From: Streptomyces ureilyticus
GTDB taxonomy: Bacteria > Actinomycetota > Actinomycetes > Streptomycetales > Streptomycetaceae
Reading direction: 5' to 3'
DNA: 53,539 bases
Assembly: GCF_011045025.1 (NCBI RefSeq)
Contig: NZ_JAAKZX010000045.1
Coordinates: forward strand, 1-53,539
Position numbers and translations under genes: made by a program. This document shows positions 34,731 through 43,728 of the stretch, one piece after another; positions within the stretch are counted from its first letter, which is position 1, and the number at the start of each line of letters is the position of its first letter. Under the pieces are notes generated by a model, which was not told the origin of the DNA, made no database searches, and saw nothing but the letters and a program-made list of their open reading frames with translations.

Positions 34731-36230
34731 TCAGGCGCCGAAGAGCTGCGTCCAGTACGTGCCTGCCGCGCCGCCGCCCGCGAAGCCGATGCCTATGTGG
34801 GTGAAGGCCGGCTTCAGGATGTTGGCTCGGTGGCCGGGGCTGTTCATCCAGCCTTGCACGACCTCGGAGGGGGAGCGCTGGCCGCAGGCGATGTTCTCGC
34901 CGATGGTGCGACGGGTACTGCCCGCGGCGGCGGCGCGGTGCCAGGGTTCGCTGCCGTCGGGGGAGGTGTGGGAGTAGAAGGCGCGGGCCACCATGTCCGC
35001 GCTGTGCGCCTGTGCCGCCATGGTGAGCAGGGGGTCCGGGGCGAGGGGCGGCAGTCCGGCCGAGGCACGCTCGGCGTTGGTGAGCGCGATGACGTCGGCG
35101 GCCGTCTGCGCGAGCCCGCCGGGAGTGAGGGGCCGGGCCCACAGCGCCGTCCAGTACAGCGTGCCGGAGCGGCTGTCCGGGACGTACGCCATGCCGGTCT
35201 CGGTGAACGCCGGGTCGTGGAGCGTGCTGCGGGACTGCTCGTTCGACAGGCAGTACTCCACGAACTCGGCCGGGGTGCGCGGGCCGGAGACCAGGTGCTC
35301 GCCGACGGTGAGGAATGCGTATCCGCCCGCGGTGACGCGCTGGTACACGGAGAGCCCGTCCGCGCCCTCGGAGCTGAGGCGTCCCTGCGCGGCCATACCG
35401 GCGGCGTGAGCCCGGGCGGCGGCGTCGAGCCGGGCGTCGCGGGAGACGGACGGTGAACCGGCGGCAGCGCGCGCGGAGTTGACCAGGCCGAGAAAGCCGT
35501 CGGGGTCTGCGGCGCGAGAGCCCCCGGCCGGTGCGGCAGGCGCGATACGGGCGCTCGGTGCCGGTGCCGGTGCGGGTGCGCGTGCGGGTGCCGGTGCGGG
35601 GCCGCCCGGGCGCCCTGCCGGTGGGCGCCCGGCGCCGCGCAGCCGGTCGAGCCCGGCACGGGCGACGCTCAAGGCCGTCGCGACCCCCGCGCCCCTGGAG
35701 CCCGACGCCGGGGATCCTCCAGGAACAGGCGAGCCCGCGCCCCCGCCCGCGTCCTCGCTGACCTCCACGCCGAAGTCCCGGGCGATGCCTGCCAGTCCGT
35801 CCGCGTACCCCTGACCCAGTGCGCGGATCTTCCACGCCGTGCCCCGGCGGTAGATCTCGGCGAGCAGCAGCACGGTCTCCTGCTGGGGCCGCGGCGGATT
35901 GAACCGGGCGAGGACACGGCCGCCCGGCCCGGTCACGCGCAGGCTCGGCGCCGGCAGCCGGCCCAGCGGGGTGCCGGGCTCGGCGGGAGAGACGACCACG
36001 GTGACCCGGCTCGCCCCCGGCCGCAGCGCGGGCGGGTCGACGGCGAGGGTCCCGCCGGTGAGACGCACACCGGGCGCGCTCGGCTGGTTGTAGAACACGA
36101 AGTCGCCGTCCGAGCGCACCTTGCCGCCGTCATCGGTGATCAGCGCGGACACGTCGAACGGCCCCGGCACCTCAAGCGTCAGGGCGCCACCGGGCAAGGC
36201 CAGATTGCCTCCGGGAACCAACTCGCTCAT
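34731..36230 (-). CDS. TerD-CAP fusion protein
   Basis: 499 aa. Residues ~1-160 are a TerD-like domain (Ca2+-binding stress family): SDGDFVFYNQP, LLAEIYRRGTAWKIRALGQGY and GIARDFGVEV. A Pro/Ala/Gly linker follows (~165-245). Two CAP/SCP domains complete it. The first (~250-375) is degenerate, with SNEQSRS where SPGHR is expected. The second (~376-499) keeps AQAHSADM, TIGENIACG and MNSPGHRANIL. CAP domains are normally secreted, but there is no signal peptide or lipobox here. It may leave the cell by a non-Sec route or act inside (inference). Confidence 0.88.
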   Translation of the reverse strand: MSELVPGGNLALPGGALTLEVPGPFDVSALITDDGGKVRSDGDFVFYNQPSAPGVRLTGGTLAVDPPALRPGASRVTVVVSPAEPGTPLGRLPAPSLRVTGPGGRVLARFNPPRPQQETVLLLAEIYRRGTAWKIRALGQGYADGLAGIARDFGVEVSEDAGGGAGSPVPGGSPASGSRGAGVATALSVARAGLDRLRGAGRPPAGRPGGPAPAPARAPAPAPAPSARIAPAAPAGGSRAADPDGFLGLVNSARAAAGSPSVSRDARLDAAARAHAAGMAAQGRLSSEGADGLSVYQRVTAGGYAFLTVGEHLVSGPRTPAEFVEYCLSNEQSRSTLHDPAFTETGMAYVPDSRSGTLYWTALWARPLTPGGLAQTAADVIALTNAERASAGLPPLAPDPLLTMAAQAHSADMVARAFYSHTSPDGSEPWHRAAAAGSTRRTIGENIACGQRSPSEVVQGWMNSPGHRANILKPAFTHIGIGFAGGGAAGTYWTQLFGA

Positions 36231-36435
36231 CGTGCCGCCACCTGTCGGGTGCTCAGGGCCTGTCCGGCATGTCAGGCCCTACATCGCTGTCCGCGCCCCG
36301 AGGGGCGTCGACCGGACAACGTCCCACCGGCGAGCGGGGGTTCCCGGCCCGTGCCGTCAGGACGCCAGTTCCCGGGCGCGCTGCGCCGCCTCGCGCACAG
36401 AGCACCGGTGAACCGGCCCGTGCCCCGGGGCCACG

Positions 36436-36711
36436 TCAGCGCTGCGGGTCCGCGGAAGTGCGCAGGGACCTGAGGGCCAGGAGCAGTACGCCGATGTCGT
36501 CGAGGTAGACCGGGTCGGGCAGGAGGTCGGTCGGCAGGACGACGTAGGCGACGGCTCCCCAGAAGACCCAGGGCGAGCCCGTCGGGAGCCCCGCCCGCCG
36601 GAGCGCGCGCCGGGTCCGTACCAGCCGTACGAGGAAAACGACCGCCACCGTGAGGACCGCGGCCAGCAGGGCGGCGACCAGGAGGACCACAACCCACGTA
36701 CTGGTGTCCAT
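36436..36711 (-). CDS. DUF1232 (YkvA-like) small membrane protein
   Basis: 91 aa. One N-terminal membrane helix (WVVVLLVAALLAAVLTVAVV), a basic stretch (RTRRALRRAG), then the DUF1232 signature VAYVVLPTDLLPDPVYLDDIGVLLLALRSL with its short second hydrophobic segment. Function of the family is unknown. ATG at 36711 is chosen because it begins just before the first helix and AGGCAGGA lies upstream; a longer open frame to 36972 is not protein-like. The 205-nt gap to the TerD-CAP gene holds only the fragment noted at 36357-36434. Confidence 0.8.
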   Translation of the reverse strand: MDTSTWVVVLLVAALLAAVLTVAVVFLVRLVRTRRALRRAGLPTGSPWVFWGAVAYVVLPTDLLPDPVYLDDIGVLLLALRSLRTSADPQR

Positions 36712-36886
36712 GCGTCCTGCCTCGCCTCGTCCCGGAGTGCGCTTCTGCGTGCGCTTCTTCCGGTTCACCTTTCCCGGTTCGGCGGCACGCCACGCGGCGT
36801 GGTGCGCCCGGCGCGCCGCCCGCCTCGTTCCTACCCTGTGTTGTCGATTGATCACCTGGAGACAACGAGCGACCATTGGGGTGCCC

Positions 36887-38116
36887 ATGAAGATCGCCTG
36901 CGTCGGCGGCGGCCCGGCCGGCCTGTACTTCTCGATCCTCATGCGGCGGCAGGACCCGTCGCACGACATCACCGTCTACGAGCGGAACCCGGCCGGCTCC
37001 ACGTACGGCTGGGGCGTCACGTACTGGGGCGATCTCCTCCACGAACTGCACGCCGGCGACCCGGAGTCGACACGCGCCATCCGCGCAAGCTCCGTCCGCT
37101 GGAGCGACGGGGTCGCGCACATCGACGACCGTACGACCAGGCACCACGGCGACGAGGGCTACGGCATCGGCCGCCGCCGGCTGCTGGACCTCCTCGCCGA
37201 GCGGGCCCAATCCCTCGGTGTACGCCTCGAGTTCGGGCACGAGATCGCGGGCGAGGCGGAACTGCCGGAAGCCGACCTGGTGGTCGCCGCCGACGGCGTC
37301 CGCAGCGCGGTGCGCGAGCGGCACGCCGGGCACTTCGGCACCGAGGTCGCCTTCGGCCGGAACAAGTACCTGTGGCTCGGCACCACCAAGGTCTTCGACT
37401 CGTTCACGTTCGCCTTCGTGGAGACGCCGCACGGCTGGATCTGGTGTTACGCGTACGGCTTCAGCCGGGACGCCAGCACCTGTGTCGTCGAGTGCTCGCC
37501 CCGGACCTGGACCGGGCTCGGCCTCGACCGGGCGGGGGAGGCCGAAGGGCTCGCGCTCCTCGAAGAACTCTTCGCCCAACTGCTCGACGGGCACCGGCTG
37601 ATCGGCCGCGCACACTCCGGCGGTACAGACCCCGGCGGCAGTATTCGGTGGCGCAACTTCCCCACCCTCACCAACCGCACCTGGTCCCGGGGCAACCTCG
37701 TCCTGCTCGGCGATGCCGCCCACACCACGCACTACTCCATCGGCGCGGGCACCACGCTCGCCCTCCAGGACGCCATCGCCCTGGCCGCCGCCCTGCGCGG
37801 AGCCGAACAGGGAGTGCCCCAACTCGCCCCCGCCCTCGCCGCGTACGAGAAGGAACGCAAGTCGGCCCTGCTCTCCGTACAGAGCGCGGCCCGCCTCAGC
37901 GCACAGTGGTACGAGAACCTGCCGCGCTACATCCACCTCCCTCCGCACCGGATGTTCGCCCTCCTCGGCCAGCGGCACTCCCCGCTGCTGCCGTACGTCC
38001 CGCCGCAGCTCTACTACCGGATCGACCGGGCGGCGGAACAACTCCAGGCGCTGCGCAGACTGAAGCGCTGGCTCGGTACCCGGCTCGCGCGCACCCTGCA
38101 CGCGAAGCGCGTCTGA
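36887..38116 (+). CDS. FAD-dependent monooxygenase (aryl-CoA hydroxylase-like)
   Basis: 409 aa. N-terminal dinucleotide motif CVGGGPAGLYFSILMRR, second motif VVAADGVRSAVRER and FAD-ribityl motif LLGDAAHTTHYSIGAGTTLALQ. The opening GWGVTYWGDLLHEL and the TTHYSIGAGT segment recall the flavin domain of anthraniloyl-CoA monooxygenase and salicylyl-CoA 5-hydroxylase, so a CoA-linked aromatic is a reasonable substrate (inference). It is unlike the group A enzyme at 4687. ATG at 36887 is set by the Rossmann motif at residue 6. Flanking genes do not name its pathway. Confidence 0.82.
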   Translation: MKIACVGGGPAGLYFSILMRRQDPSHDITVYERNPAGSTYGWGVTYWGDLLHELHAGDPESTRAIRASSVRWSDGVAHIDDRTTRHHGDEGYGIGRRRLLDLLAERAQSLGVRLEFGHEIAGEAELPEADLVVAADGVRSAVRERHAGHFGTEVAFGRNKYLWLGTTKVFDSFTFAFVETPHGWIWCYAYGFSRDASTCVVECSPRTWTGLGLDRAGEAEGLALLEELFAQLLDGHRLIGRAHSGGTDPGGSIRWRNFPTLTNRTWSRGNLVLLGDAAHTTHYSIGAGTTLALQDAIALAAALRGAEQGVPQLAPALAAYEKERKSALLSVQSAARLSAQWYENLPRYIHLPPHRMFALLGQRHSPLLPYVPPQLYYRIDRAAEQLQALRRLKRWLGTRLARTLHAKRV

Positions 38117-38123
38117 CCGCCGA

Positions 38124-38152
38124 AGGGCCAACCCGTTTGGCTGAATGGCCCT
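38124..38152 (+). terminator. Possible terminator after the monooxygenase
   Basis: AGGGCCA (38124-38130) pairs with TGGCCCT (38146-38152), with an inner GCCAA/TTTGGC pairing as an alternative, 8 nt after the stop. Confidence 0.35.
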
Positions 38153-38191
38153 GTTGCTCACGCGCTCCGCGATACGCGAGCGTGCTCAGTC

Positions 38192-41100
38192 ATGGACCGT
38201 GACAGGAGCAACGCCACCCCCTCGCCGTCCCCTTCATCCGCACTCTCCCGTCGGCAACTCCTCGCCGCCGCGGGCGCCGCCGGAGCCGTCACCGCCGTCG
38301 GCGCCACGCCCGCCGTGGCACAGCCGCGCACCGGGCTCGCGCTGTCCTTCACCGCGGCCACCAATGGCTCCGCGACCCTCGCTCCCGGCGGCGACCGGCT
38401 GATCGCCGAGATCCAGAACGTCCTGTGGTCGCTGCCGCGTACGGGAGGCAAGGCCGTCCCCCTCACCCCAGCCGGGCTCGAACCGAACCGGCCCGTGTAC
38501 GCCCCCGACGGCAAGCTCATCGCGTTCTGCGCCTACGAGGGCGGCGGCTTCCACGTGTGGACCATGCGCCCGGACGGCTCCGACGTACGGCAGCGCACCG
38601 ACGGCCCCTGGGACGACCGCGGTCCGGCCTGGTCGCCCGACGGCACCCGCCTCGCCCTCGCCTCCGAGCGCGGCGGCGACCCGGTGACGGGGAGCCCGTA
38701 CCGCATCCATGTGCTCGACCTGTCCACCGGCGAACTGACCCGCGTCACCGGCCTCCCCGGGCAGGAAGGCCCTCTCCAGGACGGAGCCTGGGAGGACTTC
38801 GACCCCACCTGGTCGCCGGACGGGAAGCGGATCCTGTTCGTACGCGCCAAGGGCGTCACTACCGCCTCCGGCCCCGCACTCGAAGCCCGGACCATCGCAG
38901 CCGTGCCGCCCGACGGCACCGGACCGGTCGTCGTGGAGCACACCGAGACGCAGACCGCGCAGGTCATGACTCCGGCCCTCGCACCGGACGGCCGACGCCT
39001 GGCGTATCTGCGGGTCACGGCAGCGCCCAACGGCGCGTGCACGCTGGTCGTCGACGGCAAGCTCGTCACGGTCGCAGGGGACCTCGCGCCGGTGCCCCCG
39101 CGCTGGACGACGGCGGGAGAGCTCCTGCTCACCGTGGACGGCCAGTTCACCCTCGTACGACCGGAGAGACCGGCGGAGCCGGAAGCGATCCCCTTCGAGG
39201 GCGTGCTGCCCGTGGACCGGCCGCGTTATCGGGTCAAGGAGTACGACCTGGGGGAGGGGCGTGCGCGACCGGTGCGGGGCATCCACCTGCCCGCCCTGTC
39301 GCCCGACGGGCGGCGGATCGCGTTCGCAGCGCTCAACTCGCTGTGGCTGGCGGACAGTTCGGGCGGCCGGGCACCGGAGCGGCTGCGCCGGTCGGACCCC
39401 ACCCGCTATCTCCTCGGGCCCGTGTGGGCCCGTGACGGGCGCTCCTTGCTGTACGCCGACGACCGCGACGGACTGCTCGGCGTGTACCGGCGGGATCTCG
39501 CCACCGGGAGGGAGACCGCGCTCGCGACCGGCGGCCGAGTGCATCCCGCGCTCTCGCCCGACGGCACGCGGCTCGCCTGCCTCGACATGACCGGGCGGCT
39601 CGTCGTCCGCGATCTGGAGGCCGGTACGGAACGGGTGCTCGCGACCCCGCTGGGCGCGGGCGGGCTGCCCGGCCGGCCCAGTTGGTCGCCCGACGGCCGT
39701 TACCTCGCGCTCTGCGACCGGGGCCGTCTCAACCTCCGCTTCCGCGAGGGGTACAACCTCATCCGAGTCGTCGACACCCGCACCGGTACCGACCGCCTGC
39801 ACTCCGTCGCACCCCATGTCTCACTCGCCGACCGGTACGACTCCGGACCTGTCTGGTCGCCCGACGGCCGCTGGATGGCGGTGATCGTCGAATCCGCGCT
39901 CTGCCTGCTGCCCGTCGCATCGGACGGCACCCCGCGCGGCTCCCTGCGCACCCTCACCACCGAACCGGCCGATCACCCTTCCTGGTCCGGCGACTCGAAG
40001 ACCCTGCTGTACGTGTCGGGTGCCCGGCCGCGGCTCACCGACATCGACGGCGGACCGGCGCGGACGGTCCGCGTACCGCTCGATCAGCGCAGACCCGTAC
40101 CCGCCGACACGGTGGTGCACGCCGGTCAACTGTGGGACGGCACAGGTGAATCCGTACGGGACGACGTCGACATCGTGGTACGCGGCGGACGCGTCGCCGC
40201 CGTGGAACCGCACCGGCGGCGCGGCGCCCTCAGGCGCATCGACGCCTCGGACCACACCGTCGTCCCCGGGCTGTGGGACACCCACACTCACCCCTGGCAG
40301 ATCACCTACGGCGGACGCCAGACCGTCGGCCAGCTCACCTACGGCATCACCACCGCCGTGTCGCTCGGCGGATTCGCCCACGAGCAGGCCCGGATCCGCG
40401 AGGCCGTGGCGACGGGGCAGCTGGCCGGACCCCGGCTGCTGACCACGGGGGAACTGCTCGACGGGCCCCGCGTCGCCTACAGCATGGGACGCGCCCACGC
40501 CACCAGAGAGGGGCTGCGGCGCTCGTTGGAGCGGGGTGCCGCGCTCGACTGGGACTTCGTCAAGACCTATGTGCGAGCGCCGAGTTGGGTGATGGAGGAG
40601 GCCGCGCGGTTCGCCCACGAGCGCCTCGGCGTACGGACGGGTGGCCATCTCCTGTCGCCGGGCGTCCAGCTCGGCCAGGACCTGACGACCCATCTGCAGG
40701 CCACGCAGCGAGGGGAGTTCGGGCATGCGGTGACCGCCTCCGGGCGGGCCTACCAGGACCTGGTGGAGATCTACAGCGCGCGGGGAGTCAACTTCGGCCT
40801 CAGCGCCACGCCGTTCACCTCCTCGCCGCTTCTCGGCGCGGACCCGGGGCTCGCCGACGACCCCCGGGTCACCGCCGTGATGCCGCCCTGGGACGTAGCG
40901 CTGGTCCAGCAGTCCGCAGGCGTGCCCCCGACCCCCGCCCAGCTGGCGACGCTGCGCACCGAGACCGACATCTACCGGCGGATCCTCGCCGCGGGCGGCC
41001 TCGTGGCGCTCGGCACTGACCAGCCCCTTGTCCCCGTCGGCCTCTCCCTCCACCTCGGCCTGCGCGCCCTGCACCGGGGCGGACTGTCCCCTGCGGCGGC

Positions 41101-41413
41101 CCTGCGCACCGTGACCGTGCTGCCCGCCCGGCTGTTCGGCGTCGACGGGGACCTCGGCACCGTACGGCCGGGCAGGCTCGCCGACCTGACGGTGGTGGAC
41201 GGCGACCCCTTCACGGACTTCGACACCCTCGTCCGTACGGTCTCCGTACTCCGGGGCGGGGTGCCGTACACGACCGAGGACCTGGTGGCCTCGTACGAGC
41301 CCGCGACCCGGCGCTCGGAGGAGCACCCGCCAGGGAACTCGATGGAGAAGGAGGACTGGCTCGAGGTCGGACGGCTGATGCGGCGGGAGGGGTGCTGCGA
41401 CGCGGGGCTCTGA
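38192..41413 (+). CDS. Tat-exported beta-propeller/amidohydrolase fusion
   Basis: 1073 aa. The twin-arginine signal is LSRRQLLAAAGAAGAVT (~residues 18-40). Residues ~45-620 carry repeated TolB/PD40-type blades, each with a WSPDG-like motif (for example AWSPDGTRLALA, TWSPDGKRILFV). Residues ~640-1050 form an amidohydrolase: metal ligands in WDTHTHPW, a lysine in DFVKTYV, His in GGHLL and GEFGH, and Asp in GTDQP. It probably hydrolyses amides, peptides or imides outside the cell; substrate unknown. The C-terminal tail ends with a short Cys pair. ATG at 38192 has no visible ribosome site. The aadA-like gene follows after 16 nt. Confidence 0.85.
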   Translation: MDRDRSNATPSPSPSSALSRRQLLAAAGAAGAVTAVGATPAVAQPRTGLALSFTAATNGSATLAPGGDRLIAEIQNVLWSLPRTGGKAVPLTPAGLEPNRPVYAPDGKLIAFCAYEGGGFHVWTMRPDGSDVRQRTDGPWDDRGPAWSPDGTRLALASERGGDPVTGSPYRIHVLDLSTGELTRVTGLPGQEGPLQDGAWEDFDPTWSPDGKRILFVRAKGVTTASGPALEARTIAAVPPDGTGPVVVEHTETQTAQVMTPALAPDGRRLAYLRVTAAPNGACTLVVDGKLVTVAGDLAPVPPRWTTAGELLLTVDGQFTLVRPERPAEPEAIPFEGVLPVDRPRYRVKEYDLGEGRARPVRGIHLPALSPDGRRIAFAALNSLWLADSSGGRAPERLRRSDPTRYLLGPVWARDGRSLLYADDRDGLLGVYRRDLATGRETALATGGRVHPALSPDGTRLACLDMTGRLVVRDLEAGTERVLATPLGAGGLPGRPSWSPDGRYLALCDRGRLNLRFREGYNLIRVVDTRTGTDRLHSVAPHVSLADRYDSGPVWSPDGRWMAVIVESALCLLPVASDGTPRGSLRTLTTEPADHPSWSGDSKTLLYVSGARPRLTDIDGGPARTVRVPLDQRRPVPADTVVHAGQLWDGTGESVRDDVDIVVRGGRVAAVEPHRRRGALRRIDASDHTVVPGLWDTHTHPWQITYGGRQTVGQLTYGITTAVSLGGFAHEQARIREAVATGQLAGPRLLTTGELLDGPRVAYSMGRAHATREGLRRSLERGAALDWDFVKTYVRAPSWVMEEAARFAHERLGVRTGGHLLSPGVQLGQDLTTHLQATQRGEFGHAVTASGRAYQDLVEIYSARGVNFGLSATPFTSSPLLGADPGLADDPRVTAVMPPWDVALVQQSAGVPPTPAQLATLRTETDIYRRILAAGGLVALGTDQPLVPVGLSLHLGLRALHRGGLSPAAALRTVTVLPARLFGVDGDLGTVRPGRLADLTVVDGDPFTDFDTLVRTVSVLRGGVPYTTEDLVASYEPATRRSEEHPPGNSMEKEDWLEVGRLMRREGCCDAGL

Positions 41414-41429
41414 CCCTACGATCCCGACC

Positions 41430-42218
41430 GTGAACGACCGCACGCCTCCTTCCGGCTCCCTCCCCGATTCCCAGACCGCTGACGTCCTGCGCCTGGTGCA
41501 CCGCGTACTCGGTACGGACGTCGTCGGCGTCTACCTGCACGGCTCCGCCGTTCTCGGCGGACTGCGGCCGGGCAGCGATCTCGACCTGTTCGTCGTCGCA
41601 CGACGGGGAACGACGGAGCAGGAGCGGCGGGCCCTGGTCCACGGCCTGCTCGAGGTCTCCGGGAGGCAGGCCCCGAGCGGAACCGGCCGCCGTCCCGTCG
41701 AACTCACCGTCGTGGCCTGGGGCGACGTCCGCCCCTGGCGTTATCCGCCCCGCTGCGAGTTCCTCTACGGCGAGTGGCTGCGCGAGGAGTTCGAGCGCGG
41801 GGTGGTGCCCGCTCCGGCGCCCGCGCCCGATCTCGCGCCGCTGATCACGATGGTGCTGCTCGGGAACGCTCCGCTGTTCGGCCCGCCGCCCGCGGACGTT
41901 CTCGATCCCGTCCCGCACGAGGACCTGCGGCGGGCGATCGTCGCCGGTGTGCCGGAGCTGCTCGCCGAGCTGGAGTCGGACACCCGCAACGTCCTGCTGA
42001 CCCTCGCCCGTATCTGGACCACGCTGGAAACCGGAACGATCACCTCCAAGGATGCCGCTGCCGACTGGGCACTTGACCGCCTGCCAGAACGGCACCGGCC
42101 CGTACTGGCCCGTGCGCGGTCGATCTATCTCGGGGACGAGACGGAATCCTGGAACGGGCTGATGTCGCAGGTCCGCGCGCTCGCCGAGCACTTGGTTGCC
42201 CAACTGACCCCAGAGTAA
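41430..42218 (+). CDS. AadA-like aminoglycoside nucleotidyltransferase
   Basis: 262 aa. The nucleotidyltransferase motif is YLHGSAVLGGLRPGSDLDLFVV (GS...D.D metal-binding aspartates). The C-terminal helical domain has RNVLLTLARIWTTLETGTI followed by SKDAAADWALDRLPERH, closely matching the ANT(3'')/ANT(9) group that adenylylates streptomycin and spectinomycin. GTG start at 41430. It begins 16 nt after the amidohydrolase stop, so the pair is probably cotranscribed. GC content is normal, so this looks like an intrinsic chromosomal gene rather than an integron cassette; no attC site is seen. Confidence 0.85.
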   Translation: MNDRTPPSGSLPDSQTADVLRLVHRVLGTDVVGVYLHGSAVLGGLRPGSDLDLFVVARRGTTEQERRALVHGLLEVSGRQAPSGTGRRPVELTVVAWGDVRPWRYPPRCEFLYGEWLREEFERGVVPAPAPAPDLAPLITMVLLGNAPLFGPPPADVLDPVPHEDLRRAIVAGVPELLAELESDTRNVLLTLARIWTTLETGTITSKDAAADWALDRLPERHRPVLARARSIYLGDETESWNGLMSQVRALAEHLVAQLTPE

Positions 42219-42603
42219 GCCGAGTTGTAGGCCGGTTCCGGTTCGGATCGGGACGCTTTCTGTTGCACGTTTGCTCGTTGGTCGTGCGCTGACGCAATCA
42301 ATGTGACGAAAGTCGACCACAGAGCGTCTCCGTCGGTATACGCTCCCGTCGCCCCACGTTCGAGTCCGCGCGCGTGGGGGCCGGTCACTCCGGCCTGCTC
42401 GTGTGCGGGTTCAACGGAAAACCGCTCCGAGACACATACCGAACGGTCTGCCGCCGCACCACCTCGCCGGGGCCCCGGTGAGGCCGGCCGACCCCGGAAG
42501 CTCACCGCTCCCGGGTGTCGGTTCACCTGGCGCACCCGCCGGCCGTACGAGCCGTACGAACGAGTCCGGTGCGGTGACTTGTCACTCTGTGAGGAAGATG
42601 ACC
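42219..42603. promoter_or_regulatory. Intergenic region with GTGAC-TT-GTCAC palindrome
   Basis: No gene is supported in these 385 bases. A 12-bp inverted repeat GTGAC-TT-GTCAC (42574-42585) lies 18 nt before the start of the binding-protein gene, close to its ribosome site, so a bound protein could block translation or transcription. GCCGTACGA occurs twice in tandem just upstream (42543-42559). Confidence 0.4.
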
Positions 42604-43692
42604 ATGCGCGTCCGCATCACCGTAGCCGCGGCCCTGTCCGCAGCCCTGTCCCTGTCCCTCGCCGCCTGCGGGGAGAGTGGAGACGTGGGCAGTTCAGGAG
42701 ACGAAAGCGTCGGCATAGCGATGCCAACCACGAAGTCCCCGCGGTGGATCGGCGACGGCCGCAGCATGGTCGACCAGGTCAAGGGATTCGGCTACGGCGC
42801 CACCCTGAAGTACGCCGAGGACGACCCGAAGGCCCAGGTCGAGCAGGTGCAGGCGATGATCGACGACGGTGTGGACGCCCTGGTCATCGCGGCGGTCGAC
42901 GGACGCGCGTTCAAGGAGGTGCTGCGCAAGGCCGAGTCGGCGAAAATACCGGTGATCTCCTACGACCGCCTGCTCCTGGACACCCCCGACGTCGACTACT
43001 ACGCCACCTTCGACAACGAGCAGGTCGGCCAGCTCCAGGCCGACTTCCTCGTCGAGCAGCTGGGCCTGGTCAACGGCAGTGCCGAGGGCCCGTTCAACAT
43101 CGAGCTGTTCGCCGGCTCGCCCGACGACAACAACACCCGCTATTTCTATGACGGCGCCATGAAGGTTCTGGATCCCTACATCGACAGCGGCGAACTCGTC
43201 GTGAGATCCGGGCAGACCGAGATGGACAAGATGACGACCCTGCGCTGGGACGGTGTCAGGGCCGAGAAGCGCATGAACGAACTCCTCGACTCCCACTACG
43301 AGAACGAGCGCGTCGACGCGGTCCTCTCTCCGTACGACGGCATGTCCCTTGGGATCGTCAGAGCGCTGAAGGCTCACGGCTACGGCGATGGAGGCAGACG
43401 TCTGCCCATCATCACGGGGCAGGACGCCGAGATCCCCTCGATCAAGTCGATCATCGCCGGTGAACAGACGCAGACCGTCTACAAGGACACCCGCGAACTC
43501 GCGCTCATCACCTCGTACATGGTCAACGCGGTGGTCCACGGCAAGCGGCCGGCGATCAACGACGAGAACACGTACGACAACGGGGAGAAGGTCGTGCCCG
43601 CCTACCTGCTGGAGCCGGTGAGCGTCGACAAGAGCAACTACAAGAGGGTGCTCATCGGCTCCGACTACCTCAAGGAGAGCGACCTCCGCTGA
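42604..43692 (+). CDS. Orphan sugar-binding lipoprotein (XylF/ChvE-like)
   Basis: 362 aa, periplasmic-binding-protein family 4 (ribose/xylose class). Lipobox LAACG near residue 22. Motifs include VDALVIAAVDGRAFKEVL, IPVISYDRLLLDTPDVDYYATFDN and GQDAEIPSIKSIIAGEQTQTVYKDTREL, which match XylF/ChvE. No permease or ATPase lies nearby, so it either serves a transporter encoded elsewhere or acts as a sugar sensor (inference). ATG at 42604 is preferred because GAGGAAG sits 6 nt before it; ATG at 42598 is too close. Confidence 0.87.
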   Translation: MRVRITVAAALSAALSLSLAACGESGDVGSSGDESVGIAMPTTKSPRWIGDGRSMVDQVKGFGYGATLKYAEDDPKAQVEQVQAMIDDGVDALVIAAVDGRAFKEVLRKAESAKIPVISYDRLLLDTPDVDYYATFDNEQVGQLQADFLVEQLGLVNGSAEGPFNIELFAGSPDDNNTRYFYDGAMKVLDPYIDSGELVVRSGQTEMDKMTTLRWDGVRAEKRMNELLDSHYENERVDAVLSPYDGMSLGIVRALKAHGYGDGGRRLPIITGQDAEIPSIKSIIAGEQTQTVYKDTRELALITSYMVNAVVHGKRPAINDENTYDNGEKVVPAYLLEPVSVDKSNYKRVLIGSDYLKESDLR

Positions 43693-43698
43693 GGTCAT

Positions 43699-43726
43699 GG
43701 ACCTGTGGGCCCGGACCTGAGGGCCC
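43699..43726. repeat. Tandem 14-bp repeat
   Basis: GGACCTGTGGGCCC (43699-43712) is followed directly by GGACCTGAGGGCCC (43713-43726). It lies between the stops of two convergent genes and can also fold through its GGGCCC cores. Confidence 0.7.
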
Positions 43727-43728
43727 GG

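Noticed and set aside
36712..36972. N-terminal extension of the DUF1232 protein
   Set aside because: The extra sequence is not protein-like and crosses the divergent promoter and start of the monooxygenase gene.
41430..42218. Integron cassette origin for the AadA-like gene
   Set aside because: No attC/attI-like sites or integrase, and base composition equals that of the neighbours.
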